Shown piece by piece: positions 45,356 through 47,374 of a DNA stretch of 47,374 nucleotides. The notes under the pieces are model-generated. The model worked only from the letters and a program-made list of their open reading frames with translations, had not been told where the DNA came from and did not search any database. The stretch is from positions 1 to 47,374 of the forward strand of contig JAJYYH010000013.1 in assembly GCA_021801255.1 (NCBI GenBank), given 5' to 3'. The translations under genes and the position numbers were made by a program. Numbering within the stretch: the stretch's first letter is position 1; each line of letters opens with the position of its first letter. This stretch comes from Pseudomonadota bacterium. Its GTDB lineage: Bacteria; Pseudomonadota; Alphaproteobacteria; Acetobacterales; Acetobacteraceae.

Positions 45356-46599
45356 GTCTTTATGTCGATGATATATTGCTTGTTCTCATTGGGGTTCTTC
45401 TGGAGGTTGCACACCATCTGCGTATCGGAGGGTGGCTGATCGGGAAAGGATTGCAGCACCTTGAAGCCGCGATCATGAGCCTCGGCAAGATAGACGTTGA
45501 GGGTGACATGGTTGGTCTTGGGATCGATGATAGTCTTGCCAGGCGGCCCGTCATTCTCGATTCCGGTTTCCAGCGCCTCGATCACCTTCATGCGCTCAAT
45601 CGTATTGGCCTTGCGCACCCCTTCCGCCCAGAGATTGAATCCGACATAGGTGCGCATCGCGAGTTCGGCGCCGAGATAGGGTGCGTTCGGCGCCATCTTG
45701 GCGTGGAATTTCTCAAGAAACGCCTTGTTCGCAGGGGTATCGACCTCCTGGAAATAGCTGTAGGCGCAGACGATGCCGTTGGCTTCCTCGGGCGAGAGGA
45801 TCAGCGTCTCGTTGCCGCCACCAAACGTCGTCGACGCCATCGGAATACGGGTTTTCATGCCCGCGGCCGCCCATTGGCGATAGAACGAGACATGCGCGCC
45901 GCCGACCAGGGCGGAAATCACGACATCGGGCTTGGCTTGCTGGATTTTCTGGATTGCCGGGCCGAAATCCGTGACGTCGAGGGGAAAGAAATCGACCGCC
46001 ACCACCTCGCCGCCGCCATCGTGGGCGTATTTGGTGATCCATTTGCTGGTGATCTGGCCGTAATTATAGTCGGCCGCGACGACATAGATCTTCTTGCCCC
46101 ATTTCGGCATGATATAGGGCATCAGTTTTTGCACGTTCTGCGCCGGGGTCGAGCCGGTGCAGAAACAGTTGCGGTCGCACACACCCCCTTCATATTGTGT
46201 GTTGTAGAAATAGAGCGTGCGGTAGCGATCGAGGATCGGCCGGATCGCCTCGCGCGAGGCCGAGGTGATGCCGCCCTGGACCACCGCCGCATGATCCTTG
46301 GTCGCGGCCTGCGTGGCGAACTGCGTGTAGAGCTGGATGTTCGATTGCGGGTCGTAGTTGATCAACTCGACCGGACGGCCGAGCAGACCGCCCGAGGCAT
46401 TGACCTCATCAACGGCGAAGTCGAGGCAAGCAATCATCGGCTTGCCATAGATATCGAGCCCGCCCGAGGCGTCGTGAATGCCCACCACCTTGATCGGATC
46501 GGCCCCCAACGCGGCATGACGCAGTACAAGTGGCGCCGCCAATCCGCCCACCAGCCCCCCGGCCAATCCCTTGAGCGCCGCGCGACGTTTGATACTCAT
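45352..46599 (-). CDS. amide/urea-type ABC transporter substrate-binding protein
   Basis: 415 residues from MSIKRRAALKGLAGGLVGGL, a signal with a twin-arginine pair (KRRAALKG), so Tat export is likely. The mature part is a type I periplasmic binding fold of the AmiC/FmdD/UrtA kind, with VGIHDASGGLDIYGKPM, the Cys-containing GGVCDRNCFC and TGSTPAQNVQKLMPYIM, and AADYNYGQITSKW. Relatives bind short amides and urea. The pair of cysteines in the loop is common; the third one is extra. It is the first gene of the operon and is followed by the permeases, ATPases and amidase. Confidence 0.92.
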   Translation of the reverse strand: MSIKRRAALKGLAGGLVGGLAAPLVLRHAALGADPIKVVGIHDASGGLDIYGKPMIACLDFAVDEVNASGGLLGRPVELINYDPQSNIQLYTQFATQAATKDHAAVVQGGITSASREAIRPILDRYRTLYFYNTQYEGGVCDRNCFCTGSTPAQNVQKLMPYIMPKWGKKIYVVAADYNYGQITSKWITKYAHDGGGEVVAVDFFPLDVTDFGPAIQKIQQAKPDVVISALVGGAHVSFYRQWAAAGMKTRIPMASTTFGGGNETLILSPEEANGIVCAYSYFQEVDTPANKAFLEKFHAKMAPNAPYLGAELAMRTYVGFNLWAEGVRKANTIERMKVIEALETGIENDGPPGKTIIDPKTNHVTLNVYLAEAHDRGFKVLQSFPDQPPSDTQMVCNLQKNPNENKQYIIDIKT

Positions 46600-46775
46600 C
46601 CCAGTCCCCTTCTTCCTATCTTGCGGGAATGTCCCGCAGGTTTGTGTAATTCCTTGTGCTCCGCCACCGCGTTTCCGCCGGGCGCAAACCATCAGAGGGG
46701 CATCCAGCCCTTCCGGATCGGTGATTGCTGCGGCGCTGTTGCCGGCTATGTTGATGAACCCTTCCCACGCGAACA

Positions 46776-46791
46776 TGCAGGGCCAAGGCCA
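46776..46791 (-). promoter_or_regulatory. sigma-54-like promoter ahead of the amide operon
   Basis: On the minus strand TGGCCTTGGCCCTGCA places GG and GC exactly 12 bases apart, as a -24/-12 promoter requires, with TGGC and TGCA matching consensus. The middle of the -24 box and one T of the -12 box differ. Nitrogen-regulated control by RpoN/NtrC would fit an amide catabolic operon. Confidence 0.35.
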
Positions 46792-46814
46792 TGTCGGCCG
46801 TCTGAGATGCGATG

Positions 46815-46844
46815 ATTTTGCGGAAGGAATCACCGGGCTGTCAA
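46815..46844 (-). promoter_or_regulatory. sigma-70-like promoter ahead of the amide operon
   Basis: On the minus strand TTGACA (46839-46844), an 18-base spacer and CAAAAT (46815-46820) make a plausible promoter with a perfect -35 box. It lies about 220 bases upstream of the binding-protein start, with AT-rich DNA just before it. Confidence 0.45.
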
Positions 46845-46969
46845 TCGGCTTTCTATTCGTTCGCGCATATTTTTTTAAACAAGGTTAGGAACGATGCACC
46901 AAACGCCGTCTAATAGGCAGAACATGCTCAAATCATAAGCTCTCTTGCGCGCGGTCGACGATCGCTGAG

Positions 46970-47374
46970 CTATCGACATCCGCCGGCAACATCCAAAGGC
47001 GAAACCGGATTGGTTGGCGAGACGGGCGCGGCAGAGCACCTCGGCGAGGCTGGCGGGCGCGTGGCAAAAAGGAGGGCGGCGGCCAGCGCCAGTGCCATGC
47101 GCTCGACCCAGACTCGCATCGCTCCCTCGTTCCCCCGTGGCCGCGCAAGAAAAGCCGCGAGTTTCATGGCAAGCTGAACGAGCGCCGGATCAGAGCCGCG
47201 CATCGCCGCGATCTCCCGCAACAGCACGGCGCCAGCATCCGGCGCGCGGGTCAGGGTGCGGAGGAAGTTGGCGAGGTTGTAGGCCAGCGCGTGCAGGTGC
47301 AACCGCACCGCGTTCGCGGCGAAGCGGCGGCAGGACAGGCGGGTCCAGATGATCGCGTTCTTGCCTTCTTTGAT
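46970..47374 (-). mobile_element. IS1380-type transposase remnant, cut by the window edge
   Basis: The frame enters from the right edge. It reads IKEGKNAIIWTRLSCRRFAA and NAVRLHLHALAYNLANFLRT, which matches the C-terminal region of IS1380-family transposases. After about 45 residues the similarity stops. The expected WSLTSLREKL and GAKVVSHGRY segments are missing and an unrelated Ala/Arg-rich stretch runs to a stop at 46970. It is therefore probably a broken or rearranged copy. Confidence 0.7.

Larger units (their letters stand above)
46600..46969 (-). promoter_or_regulatory. upstream region of the amide operon
   Basis: 370 bases with no supported gene. On the minus strand it has an AT-rich stretch (about 46868-46880), a sigma-70-like promoter at 46815-46844, a sigma-54-like site at 46776-46791, and a GCGGGA-CAT-TCCCGC hairpin at 46623-46637 in the leader, close to the start codon. 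The upstream border is the transposase remnant. Confidence 0.5.

Noticed and set aside
46571-46888. Plus-strand frame of 105 codons upstream of the amide operon
   Set aside because: It covers the promoter and leader of the binding-protein gene and has no family resemblance.

Overview
The window is high in G+C and is organised like an alphaproteobacterial chromosome, most likely Acetobacteraceae/Rhodospirillales. Pointers are the long alphaproteobacterial forms of L17 and S14 (S14 without zinc cysteines), absence of rpmJ behind secY, a zinc-type adenylate kinase next to secY, and an IS1380-type transposase remnant of the kind first found in acetic acid bacteria. Genus assignment is inference.

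Layout. (1) 1-3.8 kb is accessory DNA: the 3' end of an IS1595/ISXO2-type transposase, an unexplained stretch of about 0.8 kb, then a tightly overlapping three-gene module (DUF3489 protein, DUF2924 protein, large serine recombinase) reading towards the 3' end of a tRNA-Ser(UGA) gene. (2) 3.9-20.2 kb, minus strand, is the merged str-S10-spc-alpha superoperon: rpsL, rpsG, tuf, rpsJ, rplC, rplD, rplW, rplB, rpsS, rplV, rpsC, rplP, rpmC, rpsQ, rplN, rplX, rplE, rpsN, rpsH, rplF, rplR, rpsE, rpmD, rplO, secY, adk, rpsM, rpsK, rpoA, rplQ. fusA is missing from its usual place between rpsG and tuf. (3) 20.7-32.4 kb, minus strand, is rplK-rplA-rplJ-rplL-rpoB-rpoC followed by a LysE/RhtB-type exporter gene; nusG and secE are not upstream of rplK. 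(4) 32.5-34.2 kb carries a small membrane protein (plus), a short basic protein and a DsbA-like thioredoxin-fold protein (both minus). (5) 34.2-40.4 kb, plus strand, is a compact run: a divergent gamma-glutamyltransferase-like lipoprotein, a PLP aminotransferase, an RsmB-like rRNA m5C methyltransferase, a GNAT acetyltransferase and guaA. (6) 40.5-46.6 kb, minus strand, is an amide uptake and hydrolysis operon: a Tat-exported amide/urea-type binding protein, two permeases, two ATPases and an enantioselective-type amidase. (7) 47.0 kb to the end is a broken IS1380-type transposase. Both ends lie in insertion-sequence remnants, as would be expected of an assembly contig broken at repeats.

How it works together: the central 28 kb builds the ribosome, RNA polymerase core and Sec translocon. 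I see three well-formed housekeeping promoters for it (before rpsL, rpsM and rplK), each with a TTGACT-like or CTGGAC -35 box. The amide operon would import short amides and release ammonia in the cytoplasm, and a sigma-54-like site upstream hints at nitrogen control. The least understood part is the DUF3489-DUF2924-recombinase module, which looks like an uncharacterised recombination system docked beside a tRNA gene.
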